A DNA stretch of 64,000 nucleotides from Alisma plantago-aquatica (GCA_963693085.1 OY856409.1:524667303-524731302); one strand, 5' to 3'. Counted from the stretch's first letter, positions 22,225-36,080 are shown. The notes: a model not told the origin generated them from the letters alone. Program-made: numbers and translations.

Positions 22225-24299
22225 TGACACTCTCTTTCATCACCCCTCAGACCTCCACCACCATCTAACTCCATTGTCACCAACCTCTTCTCCTCCCCTC
22301 TGTTCGATCTGCCATCAACCCTTCCGTGGTACAGACTCCTCCATCTACAACTACCCTAATCGGCATGGGTTCTGATAAGGACTAATAGCACCCAACCCTC
22401 TCTCCATCTCTAGGTTTGCCACCCCCACATAAAAAAAACCTTATTCGCATGCGTTCCTTGCTCCCTATGAACAACAACAAGAAGACTATCAATACCCTTC
22501 TTCTCTTCCCACTCTACCACTTTCTCCACCTCACCAACAACCACCAACATTTGTGATCTAATGACCACCTACAAAGCGACTATGGCAACAAGCTCTACTG
22601 CTCAACAATTCTCGTACCTGTGACCACCTCCTAACTCCACCACCCAATAGACCTATGTGTGTCATGCTCGGCCTTGAACACATTGAAGCTAATCCAATAT
22701 AGTCATCTGAGGTTTGTAGTCATCCAAACATGTGGATATCTCAAGCAACTGATCACATGATGAATACTCAATTTCAGGGACCAAGTATATCATTTGAGTT
22801 AACCACTAGCCATGAAGATAAGATATGCACATCCTCTATTTTATTTTGGGCATTATTTGACTGAACCTACATTCTTTTAATGAGCCATCTCTTGAACTGT
22901 TAATTCTATTGGAAAATCCAATTACTTAAACATTCATATCTCCCAATTTTAATTCAATATATTCATGTGGATGTTGAAGTACTCTCTTTATATGGGTTCT
23001 TGACCCCACCTGCTATGAATGCCTTTTTTTTGTGAAAGGGACTAAAATGATAGTTTTACTACTCTATTTATGCATGTTGTGTGTTTAACTAGAATATCTA
23101 GAATAGTGGTACTTATGTACAACAATACTTATAAAGGTCGCATGTGTGTTTCCACTTCTTTCTCTTTTTAGACCATGATCCTATGGTGTTATGACCCTAT
23201 TTTAGGTATATTTTGTCTACATTATTATGCATGTAAATTTTTATTGTTTTAAACTGGAACTGTGGTTAGCTATTATGGCAAGTCACTTTCACTCTTTGTG
23301 TTTGTGATCTGAATTTAACATGCCTCATTTCTCTTGTTATATTTCTTTTGAACCTACCTAACTGCAAATAGCCCACTTATTGTGGCAATATCTCTTTTTG
23401 CACTCAACATTATGCCCAAAGTGTTTATTATATGTACATACTCAGTCTTTGCTGACTTATATCGTGCTTCCTATGTTTTTGGGTGATGTTCCTTCCACCT
23501 AGGTGTAGGTACATTAGAAGTCAAAGATGTTGATAGATCATATACAAAATTTTGACCTAAGGATAGATTGGAACAGTCAGGTTTCCCTTTGCAACATGTA
23601 TTGCATGTGATTAGATTTATTAGATGTATACCTTTTTACTTTTCTATACCACCTTTTATGGTAAGCAACAATTGTAAATGAATCATCGTGAAAATTCAAC
23701 CTCTCTGAGGCCTTTCTATAACTTTAGTGACAAGGATTGACTTCTAATTTAAGAAACTATAGGATGAAAATTAAATCAAAATCCTTTCATGCTCCCACAC
23801 CATATCCTATCAAAACAAAAAAATTAATTTGTAATTATAAATAAATAAATAAAAAACATATAATACCTCTTAGACTATTTCATATATACAATACATTACA
23901 AAAGAAGGATAGTTTTGTAGCTTTTAAGAAAAAATAGACAAATCCTCCACTTGATATGGTAAGATGTCAAAAGTTAGAAGTTAGTATTAAACAATCATTA
24001 TATATGTCACGATCAATGTGCATTTAGCAAAAGACATCTAAAAAATGTTGAACTGTGTCTTACAATGGGGGCATGACTCAATTAGCATGCATGACATTTG
24101 ATAGATTATTTCTTATTTTATAAAGCAATTGAAAAAGAATTATGGTCTTTTATTGCAGGAAAAATATTTTTATGCCTGGTGCATGTGTGTCTGGCTGGCT
24201 TATCACTAAATTAAAGAACATGTTAGGGTTTAGGTGGTGGCTACACTTAACTGACAAGATGGTCGAGACTTCCAATGGGAACCTATGGTGGAAGAGGAA

Positions 24300-24560
24300 A
24301 TATTGTCTTCAACTTGTCATGGCTTTTTCAAGTTGATGTGTCTTTTGGTTCTGTGACACGCTACACAAGTACTTCCACAGTTGTCGCCTGCCTCACCCTT
24401 ACCATATGTTGATCAAGTATCCTCTCTGCAAATATTGAGGAAATAATCTCAATTAGGAGGTGATTCTAGGAGTGTAGGTAAGGCTCCATTAAATGGTTTC
24501 AACTGATACACATGAAACATTGGGTGCACTCGAGCTTCCTGTAAATACCCAAATCTTGAG
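24300..24560 (-). pseudogene. Ty3/gypsy integrase C-terminal remnant, copy in the partial block
   Basis: Same degenerate HPMFHV-QLKPFNG sequence as at 17200-17440, within the third partial repeat copy. It has disrupted frames and no flanking pol domains. Confidence 0.7.
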
Positions 24561-25021
24561 CCTAAATGTACCCCTTTCTTTTCTTAAGACATTTCCCTTA
24601 AAATGATATTAGGTAAGTACAACTTTCCCTGATTTTGAACATATTAGGATTATGAAAAACAAAATGGCACTGTGTGATAAGGATTAAGCTCCTAATTTTA
24701 AGATTCAAAGGAGATGAATTAATTAGCCTTAATAATAGGGTTAAATACACAAAAATACCAATTGATTAGCTTGTCCATAAGTTGACTCTATATAAGGTTC
24801 CTTTGGATAGTAGTTGAGAAAACTATAGATAATGCAATTTTCCATAATATATTTTTATGAAATAAGGTAACGAATACGATATAATGTATCAAATTGATTC
24901 AGAAATACATCTAATGAATTAAATGAGTATTTAATCATTCAGTAATAAAATAAAATATTAAGCACTTTGAAATGGTAAACATTGGTTCTCATCTTCTTCA
25001 TCCTAACCCTATGACAAGACT

Positions 25022-25731
25022 TGTAAGACCCCTAACCTGGGTTTTGGGCTAAACCTATTTTCTTTGTCTTGATGATGTGCTTAGAACCTTTCTCTAATCC
25101 TTTGAGATGATTTTAGATCTTGGAGAGAGCTTAAGTTTCAAGTTTGAGCTTGTTTGGATGTTGTTTGTGCTTTGTGTGCTAGTTTTTGTGCAAATTGCAA
25201 TTTATCCAAAGTAGGTGGGTTAATGTGCAATTTGTCACATCTAGGGTGTTCATTATCACTCTTGGCATCATGTAGATGATAGATAAATAAGGGGGCACCT
25301 TATTTGAGCTTGTTTGAGTGGTGGCACCCTTAGTGGTGATTAGGGTTTTCTAAGGTTTGGTGTGTCTCGACCTATGTGTACCTTGAGAGTTGTCTCGACC
25401 TAGATTGCGACCAAGGGCATGTTTTGTGGGTGTCACAGTCAATACAACTCTCCTGGGTGTGTTTGTCACGATCAAGATGGTTTTGGTTGGTCTTGGATCG
25501 AGATAATTGCTTTTGTATAGAATGTCTCGACCTAGGGTGTGTGTGTGCGGTGATCTTTTATCTCGGCCTAGTGATGTATTGGTGCCTTGTCGCGACCATG
25601 GATGGTGTTCTTGGTGTGGGTCGCGACCACAACTGTATTGGGTAGCCAAGGTGGTCTAGACCCAACATAGAGTGTATCACCATCTTGTGCATGTGTGTTT
25701 TAAGTGGTTTCATGTTGTTTTGTAGGGTAGA
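25022..25731. mobile_element. LTR-like unit, truncated third copy
   Basis: Begins TGTAAGACCCCTAACCTGGG like the other copies and is cut off at 25731 by the giant-LTR element. Confidence 0.6.
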
Positions 25732-28700
25732 TGTAAAGAAGTGAAATCACTTCCTTACTAAAAATTTGAACAATAAAACCTCCAATCCAAACACACTCAG
25801 AAGGTATGATGGAGTGGGTGTAAAATTTTCAAATCTTTATATAATGGTAATCAAAAGACCAAAGTATAACAGTAGAATAAAAACATGACTATATTCAATT
25901 ATAAAACAAAGGGTTACAAACTTACATCATAAGGATCCATGTAGAGGAAATCTAAACCACCTCAAGATTGTATCCAACCTTCATCATCAAAAACTAAGTC
26001 CAGGTCAACATGACATGCATCCAAGTCTTCCACCTAGGGTTGGAAGCATACCCCAACAAAAGAGAAACAATAGGATACATCAGCAAAGGCTGGTATGTGC
26101 ATACTAAAAAGCAAAATTGAGCAATTTATAAAGAATAAGGGACATCAAAATAAAAGGCTTCCCATGCAAGAGATAAGGACTACCCACATGGACATAAAAG
26201 AAAACATCATAACATGATAAAAGATGATACTTGCCATAAACAATAAAATGTGTGCAACAAAAGCACATAGATAGGTAGTAGGGAACACACCCCACAACCA
26301 ATCATCAACCTGCATGCATGTGAGATAAACATAGTCTTAGAAAAATATAAAATACAAAGGCGGCCAAGGCTTCACATCCTTAAAAACCTGATAGAGAATG
26401 ACTCACCGTCAAACTCCCAATATATATAAAAGTTGAGCCAAGGCTTCACATCCTTGAAACTCGGGTATGGGGCACCACCACCACGATCCCATTAACAAAA
26501 AGGGCACACACCCAAAAACCAAAGTAATTTACATTATTCTAGTGCTACTAATTCACATTGCATGTAAATTTATAGGCAAGTAAATAGTTTAGTCAGAAGA
26601 TGATACAAAGGTTGCCATCACACAATGGACAATACAAACATATAACACGCACTTCAAAGTGGCACATACCAATGTAAGAGATCAACATGCACCAAGGCAC
26701 AAGATAAGATATCAAGAAAATATCCAAGTCCACAACAAGCAAGATAGTTCACGCAAACCATGATATCAAGAGAATAGACATATGTGTAGGCAAAAGTCAA
26801 AAGAATGATAAAGTAGGTAAATTTCTCAATATGGATGAACAGGGGATACAACATACATAAGAGATAAGAATTACTCAATATGAATAATCGGAGATGCAAC
26901 ATACCTCAACTTCAGAGTCCAAAGTCCAAAGTCCAAAGTCACTTCTAGGTCCAAGCCTAGCCTTCCAAAGCACCTATTAGCATATATGTGGGATTAGGGT
27001 TAGATTTATATTGATTTCAAACACCCTAAAAACCACCTTTTTATTAATATGTGAATTAGGTTTCCAAAACCACTCCATATTTTCGGTTATACTTTTATGA
27101 GTCCAAAACATATTTTATTATATTTTTCTGACTTATAAATATTTAGTTATGAATTATACAAGTTATTATCTTATTAATTAGATCCATTAAAACACATGTT
27201 ATGAAAATTAAATTTAGCCAACAAAACTTATACCATTAGACATGTCTTGTTTCTCTGAATCCAACGAGTATTTTTCCATATTTTTCTGAGCATCCAATAA
27301 TTAGTTATCGATTTTTAAGCACTGGTCAATTAGAAAATTCCACGTCAGCCAAATCGATCGCAAGTGGAGAGAGGGGGGAAGTGGGCCACGCGGTCCGAGT
27401 TGGCCCAATCAGGCCTTGCCAACTCGGCTGACCCCACATATATCTGGACAAGTTACCTCAGAGCGGAAGAGAAAATCAATGGGCATGAAAAGACCAAACT
27501 ATCCCTGAGACGAAAAACAAAAGCAAGAGGATCAGAAGGGGCAAAGAGGGGAAACTCATACCACGATTGTTTGTTGCCAACGAGCTCACCATGGCAGGGT
27601 CTCTGCAGATCATGGAGGACTGCATCCCGCTCTTGAATGCAAAAACCCATGGCCAGAACCCCTCGAACACCACGACAACAACACAGAGGTAAAGAACCCT
27701 AAACCAAAACCTTGAGAGCACATAGTCGTTGTGTCAAGAAGCCCTCCGACGACCAGCTAGCCAAAAAATCCCAACACGACCATAGGAGCACGAATCGATG
27801 AACAAATATGCTAAGGCTTGCGAAGATGATCAAGGAATTCAAGCGAATGAAAACCGTGAAGAATGAGCCACTAGAGCGACAACAGTACCCAAAAAAATCT
27901 CGGAATATCAGTGTCTGAAGGCGCCTTACTCGACTCGCTATAACAGACCAAGGAACAACCAGGTGACGGTGGGAAAAGGTAAAGGAGGTTACCAGGAGCA
28001 TTCAAGGGCGAGTAATTGAGTCCCAACTTTGCCAAACCATCACAACAACCTCCAGAGTTTGAAGAAGCAAACAAGAATCTCGGGCATAAAAGCAGAGCAT
28101 CAGGGCAAATTGGTGATAGTGGAGGGTTGCTAGAAGACTAGGGTCAATGCCGAAGTACCTGCATGGGAACAAGGTGTCGTGGTTGAGTGTCTGCGAAAGA
28201 CTGCAGAGAAAGGGAAATTGGGGGTTTTATATTTATAGAGATTTAGGGCATGAGTAAGGGATCAACCAGCTCAGAATCGAACAAGGAAACAAACAACGAA
28301 GGAATTTCGAGAAACTGATGCATGTGGACAGAGAACGGTGGAAGAGAAAATTGCCTTTACTGTACGTGAAAACAGGGAGTCCGATCCAAAGTAGGAGATA
28401 ATATCTCTACCCTTGGATTCAGATCTGACAGCTGTGAGAGTTAGCTACATAAGGAAATTTCGGCAACCGACATCGTGACAAAAAGAATTACAAATCGAAC
28501 AAAGTGACATGTATATTAATTTAACTTTTCTCTCTCCTAAAACGAGGGTGCAAATGAAACCCAAATTAGATGAGATTTTACATAGAGGCTAATTAAAGTG
28601 TGTAGATTCAGATTATGCAATTATATTTGCCTTTTGAGAACTTTTAATGTGTTAAATAAACCAAATCTTATTTTCTCTTTCCTCATGCATTAATGACATT

Positions 28701-29324
28701 AGGATTATCCAAATTAGGTGAAACTTCATCCACAAGTTAAATTAAGTGTTTTGAATATGAATTTGTCCTTATTTACAACTTTTGATGTCAAGAACTACAT
28801 TTATTTATCAATTACATCTTTTAGGCAGTTTCTCTCTTCTATTTCACCTTTTAAGCACACTTTCTCCAAATTGGATGAAAATTTACCCAAAGGCTATATT
28901 TATTATGTAGATTACGAATCTAAGATTATTTTCATCTTTTGGGGTCATTTATTATTTTATTTGATATTTTGGGGAAAACACACATATTCTTTTCCAATTT
29001 GATTTAAATGAATCATTATTATGTGAATAATGTGAAACTTGACTCCTAAGGTAATTGGGACCCAAGGAACACGATTTTAAACTTAGATTTCACTTTTAAG
29101 ACTTTCTTATATGAGTTATGTCACTTGGCCCATTAGAGGCCCATTAACTTCATGATGCATCCAATTAAGTTATTTATCATCTTATTATCACCATACGAGT
29201 TATATGACGTATTATATTACATTATTCACGCATTAGATTATTAGGATCACTCTAACCTTAACCTTGTTTGGTCAACCCAAAAGGTCATAGTTCTAGGGTA
29301 GGGTCTAAGACCTGATATGTTACA
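25732..29324 (-). repeat. Left (3') giant LTR, family copy 1
   Basis: 3,593 bp, TG...CA ends. It contains a minus-strand TATA box (CTATAAATATAAAA at about 28225-28238), so U3 would be about 1.1 kb and R-U5 about 2.5 kb. Short open frames at 27364-27636 and its reverse are also open in the right LTR, but the substitutions show no coding constraint. Confidence 0.85.
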
Positions 29325-29976
29325 TCACTCCACTCCTTAAAAAGGATTTCTTCCTCGAAATCTATAGATCAAAACATCAACATCTAATTACTCTCCACCC
29401 CTTAAAAAGGATCAACCTAACAAGTCAAACTAAATAACTTTTAGAGCTACCCACATCTCTTAGTTATGAAAGATTTTAGAGATTAATATTTCTCATGTAT
29501 CCAACTAAAGTCACCATCTAGGGTTGAGTTTTAGGTCCTTGTGTCTCTAACCTGTCAACCCTACAAGAACATCCAAAAAGTCATAAGGTAGGTCAACTAC
29601 ACCTTTATATCAATCCTAGTCACAAAACTAGGGTTAGATTCTACTCAACCAGAGTTTCTCTTCATTATGACTTAGTTCAAGAAAACATCAATAAATCTGA
29701 GAAATTTTTTGTACATATAGTAATATAATTGAAAATATATTTTCCTTTGAAGAATCGTACGATGTGAAACAATGGTGAGCTCAAAATCAAGGCAAAAACC
29801 AAGTCACAATATTTCCATATGAATACTTCCTCATAACCTAATCTTGTCCTCAAACCAAACCTTTTTGCATAAAAGATCATCATATATCAGATCTAGGGTC
29901 AACATCTCACTTAGAGCTAACTAGCAAAGTCAAGGGTTCTATAGGGAGACAAAATTGAAATAGTCGATTCCGACTA

Positions 29977-29994
29977 CCATGGGCTGTGATACCA
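29977..29994 (-). other. Primer binding site, giant-LTR copy 1
   Basis: Minus strand TGGTATCACAGCCCATGG, differing by one base from the TGGTATCAGAGCCCATGG form at 49694-49711. The first 12 bases of that form are the standard plant initiator-Met primer site (TGGTATCAGAGC). It lies 3 nt from the LTR end (29998). Confidence 0.85.
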
Positions 29995-29997
29995 TGC

Positions 29998-32900
29998 TGT
30001 AAAGAAGTGAAATCACTTCCTTACTAAAAATTTGAACAATAAAACCTCCAGTCCAAACACACTCAGAAGGTATGATGGAGTGGGTGTAAAATTTTCAAAT
30101 CTTTTTATAATGGTAATCAAAAGACCAAAGTATAACAACGGAATAAAAACATGACTATATTCAGTTATAAAACAAAGGGTTACAAACTTACATCATAAGG
30201 ATCCATGTAGAGGAATCTAAACCACCTCAAGATTGTCTCCAATCTTCATCATCACAAACTAAGTCCAGGTCAACATGCCATGCATCCAAGTCTTCCACCT
30301 AGGGTTGGAAGCATACCCCAGCAAAAGAGAAACAATAGGATACATCAACAAAGGCTGGTATGTGCATACTAAAAAGCAAATGAGAAATTTATAAAGAATA
30401 AGGGACATCAAAATAAAAGGCTTCCCATGCAAGAGATAAGGACTACCCACACGAGCATAAAAGAAAACATCATAACATGATAAAAGATGATACTTGCCAT
30501 AAACAATAAAATTTGTGCAACAAAAGCACATAGATAGGTAGTAGGGCACACACCCCACAACCAATCATCAACCTGCATGCATGTGAGATAAACATAGTCC
30601 TAGAAAAATATAAAATACAAAGGCGACCAAGGCTTCACATCCTTAAAAACCTGATAGAGAATGACTCACCGTCAAACTCCCAATATATATAAAAGTTGAG
30701 CGAAGGCTTCACATCCTTGAAACTCGGGTATAGGGCACCACCACCACCATCTCATTAACAAAAACTACACACACCCAAAAACCAAATTAATTTACATTCT
30801 AGTGCTACTGATTCACATTGCATGTAAATTTAGAGGCAAGTAAATAGTTTAGTCAGAAGATGATATAAAGGTTTCCATCACACAATGGATAACACAAACA
30901 TATAACACCCACTTCAAAGTGGCACATACCAATGTAAGAGACCAACATGCACCAAGGAACAAGATAAGATATCAAGAAAATATCCAAGTCCACAACAAGC
31001 ACGATAGTTCACACGAACCATGATATCAAGAGAATAGACATATGTGTAGGCAAAAGTCAAAATAATGATAAAGTAGGTGAATTTCTCAATATGGATGAAT
31101 AGGGGATACAACATACATAAGAGAGAAGAATTGCTCAATATGAATAATCAAAGATGCAACATACCTCAACTTCAGAGTCCAAAGTCCAAAGTCACTTCTA
31201 GGTCCAAGCCTAGCCTTCCAAAGCACCTATTAGCATATATGTGGGATTAGGGTTAGATTTATATTGATTTCAAAAACCCGAAAAACCACCTTTTTATTAA
31301 TATGTTAATTAGGTTTCCAAAACCACTCCATATTTTAGGTTATACTTTTATGAGTCCAACACATATTTTATTATATTTTTCTGACTTATAAATATTTAGT
31401 TATGAATTATACAAGTTATTATCTTATTAATTAGACCCATTAAAACACATGTTATTAAACATGAAATTTAGCCAACAAAACTTATACCATTAGATAGGTC
31501 TTGTTTCTTTGAATCCAACGAGTATTTTTCCATATTTGTTTTAACATCCAATAATTAGTTATCGATTTTTAAGCACCGACCAATTAGAAAATTCCACGTC
31601 AGCCAAATCGATCGCAAGTGGAGAGAGGGGGGAAGTGGGCCACGCGATCCGAGTTGGCCCAATCAGGCCTTACCAACTCGAATGGCCCTACATATAGCTG
31701 GACAAGTTACCTCAGCACGGAAGAGAAAAGCAATGGGCATGAAAAGACCAAACTATCCCCGAGACAAAAAACAAAAGCAAGAGGATCGGGAGGGGCAAAG
31801 AGGGGAAACTCATACCAGGATTGTTTGTTGCCAATGAGCCCGCCATGGCAGGGTCTATGCAGATCATGGAGGACCACATCCCACTCTTAAATGCAAAAAC
31901 CCATGGCCAGAACCCCTCAAACACCACGACAACAGCACGGAGGTAAAGAACCCAAAAACAAAACCTTGAGAGCACAGAGTCGCTTGTCAAGAAGCCCTCC
32001 GACGACCAGCTAGCCGAAAAATCCCAACACAGACACATGTGCACGAATCGATGAACAAATATGCTGAGGCTTGCGGAGATGATTAAGGAATTCAAGCGAA
32101 TGAAAAATCGTGAAGAATGAGCCACTAGAGGGACAACAGTACCAAAAAAATCTCAGAATATCAGTGTCTGAAGGCGCCTTACTCGACTCGCTATAACAGA
32201 CCAAGGAACAACCAGGTGACGGTGGGAAAAGGTAAAGGAGGTTACCAGGACCGTTTAAGGGTGAGTAATTGAGTCCCAACTTTGCCAAACCATCACAACA
32301 ACCGCCAGAGTTCGAAGAAGCAAACGAGAATCTCGGGCGTAAAAGCAGAGCATCGGGGCAAATTGGCTACAGTGGAGGGTTGCTACAAGACTAGGGTCAA
32401 CGCCAAAGTACTTGTGTGGGAACAAGGTGTCGTGGTTGAGCGTCTACGAAAGACTACAAAGAGAGGGCAATTGGTGGTTTTATATTTATAGAGATTTAGG
32501 GCATCAGTAAGGGATCAACCAGCTCAGAATCGAACAAGGAAACAAATGGCGAAGGAATTTCGAGAAACTGATGCATGTGGACAGAGAACGGTGGAAGAGA
32601 AAATTGCCTTTACTGTATGTGAAAACAGGGAGTCTGATCCAAGGTAGGAGATAATACCGCTGCACTTGGATTCAGATCTGACAACTGTGAGAGTTAGCTA
32701 CATAAGGAAAATTCGACAACCGACATCGTGACAAAAAGAATTCCAAATCGAATAAAGTGACATGTATATTAATTTAACTTTTCTCTCTCCTCAAATGAGG
32801 GTGCAAATGAAACCCAAATTAGATGAGATTTTATATAGAGGCTAATTAAAGTGTGTAGATTCAGATTATGTAATTATATTTTCCTTTTGAGAACTTTTAA

Positions 32901-33579
32901 TGTGTTAAATAAACCAAATCTTATTTTATCTTTCCTCATGCATTAATGACATTAGGATTATCCAAATTAGGTGAAACTTCATCCACAAGTTAACTTTAGT
33001 GTTTTGAATATGAATTTGTCCTTATTTCCAACTTTTGATGTCAAGAACTACATTTATTTATCAATTACATCTTTTAGACAGTTTCTCTCTCCTATTTCAC
33101 CTTTTAAGCAAACTTTCTCCAAATTGGATGAAAATTTACCCAAAAGGCTATATTTATTATGTAGATTACGAATCTAAGATTATTTTCATCTTTTGGGGTC
33201 GTTTATTATTTTATTTGATATTTTGGGGGAAAACACATATATTCTTTTCCAATTTGATTTAAATGAATCATTATTATGTGAATAATGTGAAACTTGACTC
33301 CCAAGGTAATTGGGACCCAAGTAACATGATTTTAAACTTAGATTTCACTTTTAAGACTTTCTTATATGAGTTATGTCACTTGTCCCATTAGAAGACCATT
33401 AACTTCATGATGCATCCAATTAAGTTATTTATCATCTTATTATCACCATATGAGTTATATGACGTATTATATTACATTATTCACGCATTAGATTATTAGG
33501 ATCACTCTAACCTTAACCTTGTTTGGTCAACCCAAAAGGTCATAGTTCTAGGGTAGGGTCCAAGACCCGGTATGTTACA
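29998..33579 (-). repeat. Right (5') giant LTR, family copy 1
   Basis: 3,582 bp, colinear with 25732-29324 with scattered substitutions and small indels. The minus-strand TATA box is at about 32481-32490. The primer site lies to its left. Confidence 0.85.
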
Positions 33580-35481
33580 ACACTCCACTCCTTAAAAAGG
33601 ATTTCGTCCTCAAAATCTATAGATCAAAAAATCAACATCTAATTACTCTCCACCCCTTAAAAAGGATCAAACTAACAAGTCAAACTAAATAACTTTTTAG
33701 AGCTACCCACATCTCTTAGTTATGAAAGTTTTTAGAGATTAATATTTCTCATGTATCCAACTAAAGTCACCATCTAGGGTTGAGTTTTAGGTCCTTGTGT
33801 CTCTAACCTGTCAACCCTACATGAACATCCAAAAAGTCATAAGGTAGGTCAACTACACCTTTATATCAATCCTAGTCACAAAACTAGGGTTAGATTCTAC
33901 TCAACCAGAGTTTCTCTTCATTGTGACTTAGTTCAAGAAAACATTGATAAATCTGAGAACTTTTTTGTACATATAGTAATATAATTGAAAACATATTTTC
34001 CTTCAAAGAATCGTACAATATGAAACAATGGTGAGCTCAAAATCAAGGCGAAAACCAAGTCACAATATTTCCATATGAATACTTCCTCATAACCTAATCT
34101 TGTCCTCAAACCAAACCTTTTTGCATAAAAGATCATCATATATCAGATCTAGGGTCAACATCTCACTTAGACTACGCCTTTTTTTCATTTTTTTTGTCAG
34201 CGTAATTCCTAACTTCTGGTCCCAAGGGCCTTCATTTCTGTAGAGGTGCAGCAGAAAGAAAACACAAGCTGACATGGATAGCCCCACCCCCACGAGTCGC
34301 TTTCACTCCTTCAATAAGGGCTTGGTGGGATCCTAAGCAAACATTAACCAACCTGTCTTGGTTTTTCTACAATTAATGTCTCGTCCTTACCCAATCAACC
34401 ACCCCCCATCTTTCACTAATACGTGTAAACATAATTGATTTACTGCCATAGGCAAAAAGATGTAACATGCAAATTGATCAAATTCATCTTGTCCTTACTT
34501 CTTCAATCACCATCTTTCACTCATATGGGTAATATGCAATTAATATGTGGTCCTAGGAAAAAATTTGAGCATGCAACTTGATTCGATCCTTTCATTTTTA
34601 AGAACCCCAAGCAAACATAACACTCGCTACTTTGATTTTTTTTCTCGCCAATTAATTATTCATGCATACTTCTTCAACCACCATCTTTCATTAGTACATG
34701 CATATATAATTAGTCATTCCCACTAGGCACTTATGTAATATGCAAGTTTATATAATATTTGTTTTATAACAAGGTTGTGGAATTAACATCCACTGATTGT
34801 ATTTTGTGGTCCATTTAATTCAATATTACATGGGGTGGAAAATACTAAATTATTTTGAAGATAGTAAATGTGGTGTTGTGTCTATCTATGTGACTACAGT
34901 AAATAGGCAACAACATCTGAATGAGGTCAATTGTCAAGAAAAAATATATGTTGGAACTTGTTTTGACTAATATGGTGTGACCTTTCATATACATTAACGC
35001 AATGGCCAATTGCAATTTAAAAATCGAAAAGGTAAAGTCTAAATTCAACCTCTCTGAGGCCTTTCTATAGCTTTAGTGACAAGGATCAACTTCTGATTTA
35101 AGAAACTGTAGGATGAAAATTAAATCAAAATCCTTTCATGCTCCCACACCATATCGTATCAAAACAAAAAAAATAATTTATAATTATAAATAAATATAAA
35201 GCATACAATACATCTTAGACTATTTCATATATGCAATACATCACAAAAGAAGGATAGTTTTGTAGTTTTTAAGAAAAAAATAGACAAATCCTCCACTTGA
35301 TATGGTAAGATGTCAAAAGTTGGAAGTTAGTATTAAACAATCATTATATATGTCACAATCAATGTGCATGTGTGTCTGGATGGCTTATCACTAAATTAAA
35401 GAACATGTTAGGGTTTAGGTGGTGGCTACACTTAACTGACAAAGACGATCAAGACTTCTAATGGGAACCTATGGTGGAAGA

Positions 35482-36080
35482 GGGAATTGAGGTGAGATTT
35501 ATAAAGGCCAAAAGAGAATAGAACGGCATAGTCAGGGTCAAATCCAAATGCCTGGCTTGGAACGAGGGTCTATTTTATTAATAGTCTCTCGGGTCTTGCT
35601 TACAATGCTAGTTGTCATAACAGAAAGGGGATTCAACCTTACAATGACTTGCATGTCTCATACATCATTGTCCAGTGGACACGAGTGTGAGTGCTAGTTG
35701 GCAATCATGACTTATTCCCTTCGGGTTCCGCAATACATGGGTTATTTCCACCTGACACCCCATGAGTCGTAACAATTCCATCCCCTTATCTTGTAGCTTC
35801 ATCCTTGATAGCTACTTGGGAAGGAAATGTTGTCTTCAACTTGTCATGGCTTTTTCAAGTTAATGTGTCTTTTGGTTATGTGACACGCTACACAAGTACT
35901 TCCACAGTTGTCGCCTGCCTCCCCCTTACCATACATTGATCGAGTATCCTCTCTGGAAATCTTGAGGTCACAATCCCAGTTAGGAAGTGATTCTAGGAGT
36001 GTAGGTAAGGCTCCATTAAATGGTTTCAACTGATACACATGAAACATTGGGTGCACTCGAGCTTCCTGTAAATACCCAAA
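35482..36080 (-). pseudogene. Ty3/gypsy pol tail remnant, copy 2, with an extra 343 bp
   Basis: Minus strand: MHPMFHVYQLKPFNGALPTL and following (70-codon open stretch at 35844-36056). Downstream on that strand, the extra segment 35824-35482 contains in broken frames LQDKG and GDGIVTTHGV, resembling the LEDKV...GDGIV end of gypsy polyproteins. The extra segment may therefore be ancestral sequence lost from the other copies rather than an insertion. It is bounded by short GAAG(A)GG direct repeats, which would allow slippage deletion. Confidence 0.55.

Larger units (their letters stand above)
15641..23690. repeat. Large repeat block, copy 1 (about 8.05 kb)
   Basis: Aligns by eye along its length with 34170-41856, starting at GACTACGCCTTTTTTT and ending at AATGAATCATCGTG. 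Differences are substitutions and a few indels; copy 2 lacks about 550 bp near 37670 and about 160 bp near 35366. The block contains a Ty3/gypsy integrase remnant (17200-17440), an LTR-like unit (17865-22224) and AT-rich filler. The part 16531-18571 occurs a third time at 23692-25731. No intact gene. Confidence 0.9.
23691..25731. repeat. Third, partial copy of the repeat block
   Basis: Corresponds to 16531-18571 of copy 1 with almost the same length (about 2,040 bp) and follows copy 1 directly, so it is a tandem partial duplication. It ends at GGGTAGA where the giant-LTR element begins (25732); copies 1 and 2 continue at this point with CAAGTGTCCC. It includes the gypsy integrase remnant (about 24300-24560) and the first 0.7 kb of the LTR-like unit. 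Confidence 0.9.
25732..34171 (-). mobile_element. Giant-LTR non-autonomous retrotransposon, family copy 1 (LTR-interior-LTR-partial interior)
   Basis: Two near-identical LTRs (25732-29324 and 29998-33579, 3.59 and 3.58 kb) enclose only 673 bp. A second partial interior (33580-34171) follows. Both LTRs start TGTAAAGAAG and end TATGTTACA on the plus strand. Read on the minus strand, the 5' LTR (right) is followed after 3 nt by a primer site (TGGTATCACAGCCCATGG) close to the initiator-Met tRNA complement. A purine stretch, AAGGAGTGGAG, lies just before the 3' LTR. There is no gag, protease, reverse transcriptase or integrase. LTR-interior-LTR-interior is the layout expected from unequal recombination between LTRs. 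Confidence 0.85.

Noticed and set aside
27364..27636. A 90-codon open frame also open at 31618-31890 in the partner LTR, apparently a conserved small protein
   Set aside because: The two translations differ at about 15 of 90 residues while overall LTR identity is high, so most substitutions change amino acids. That is the pattern of non-coding sequence, and no family is recognisable.
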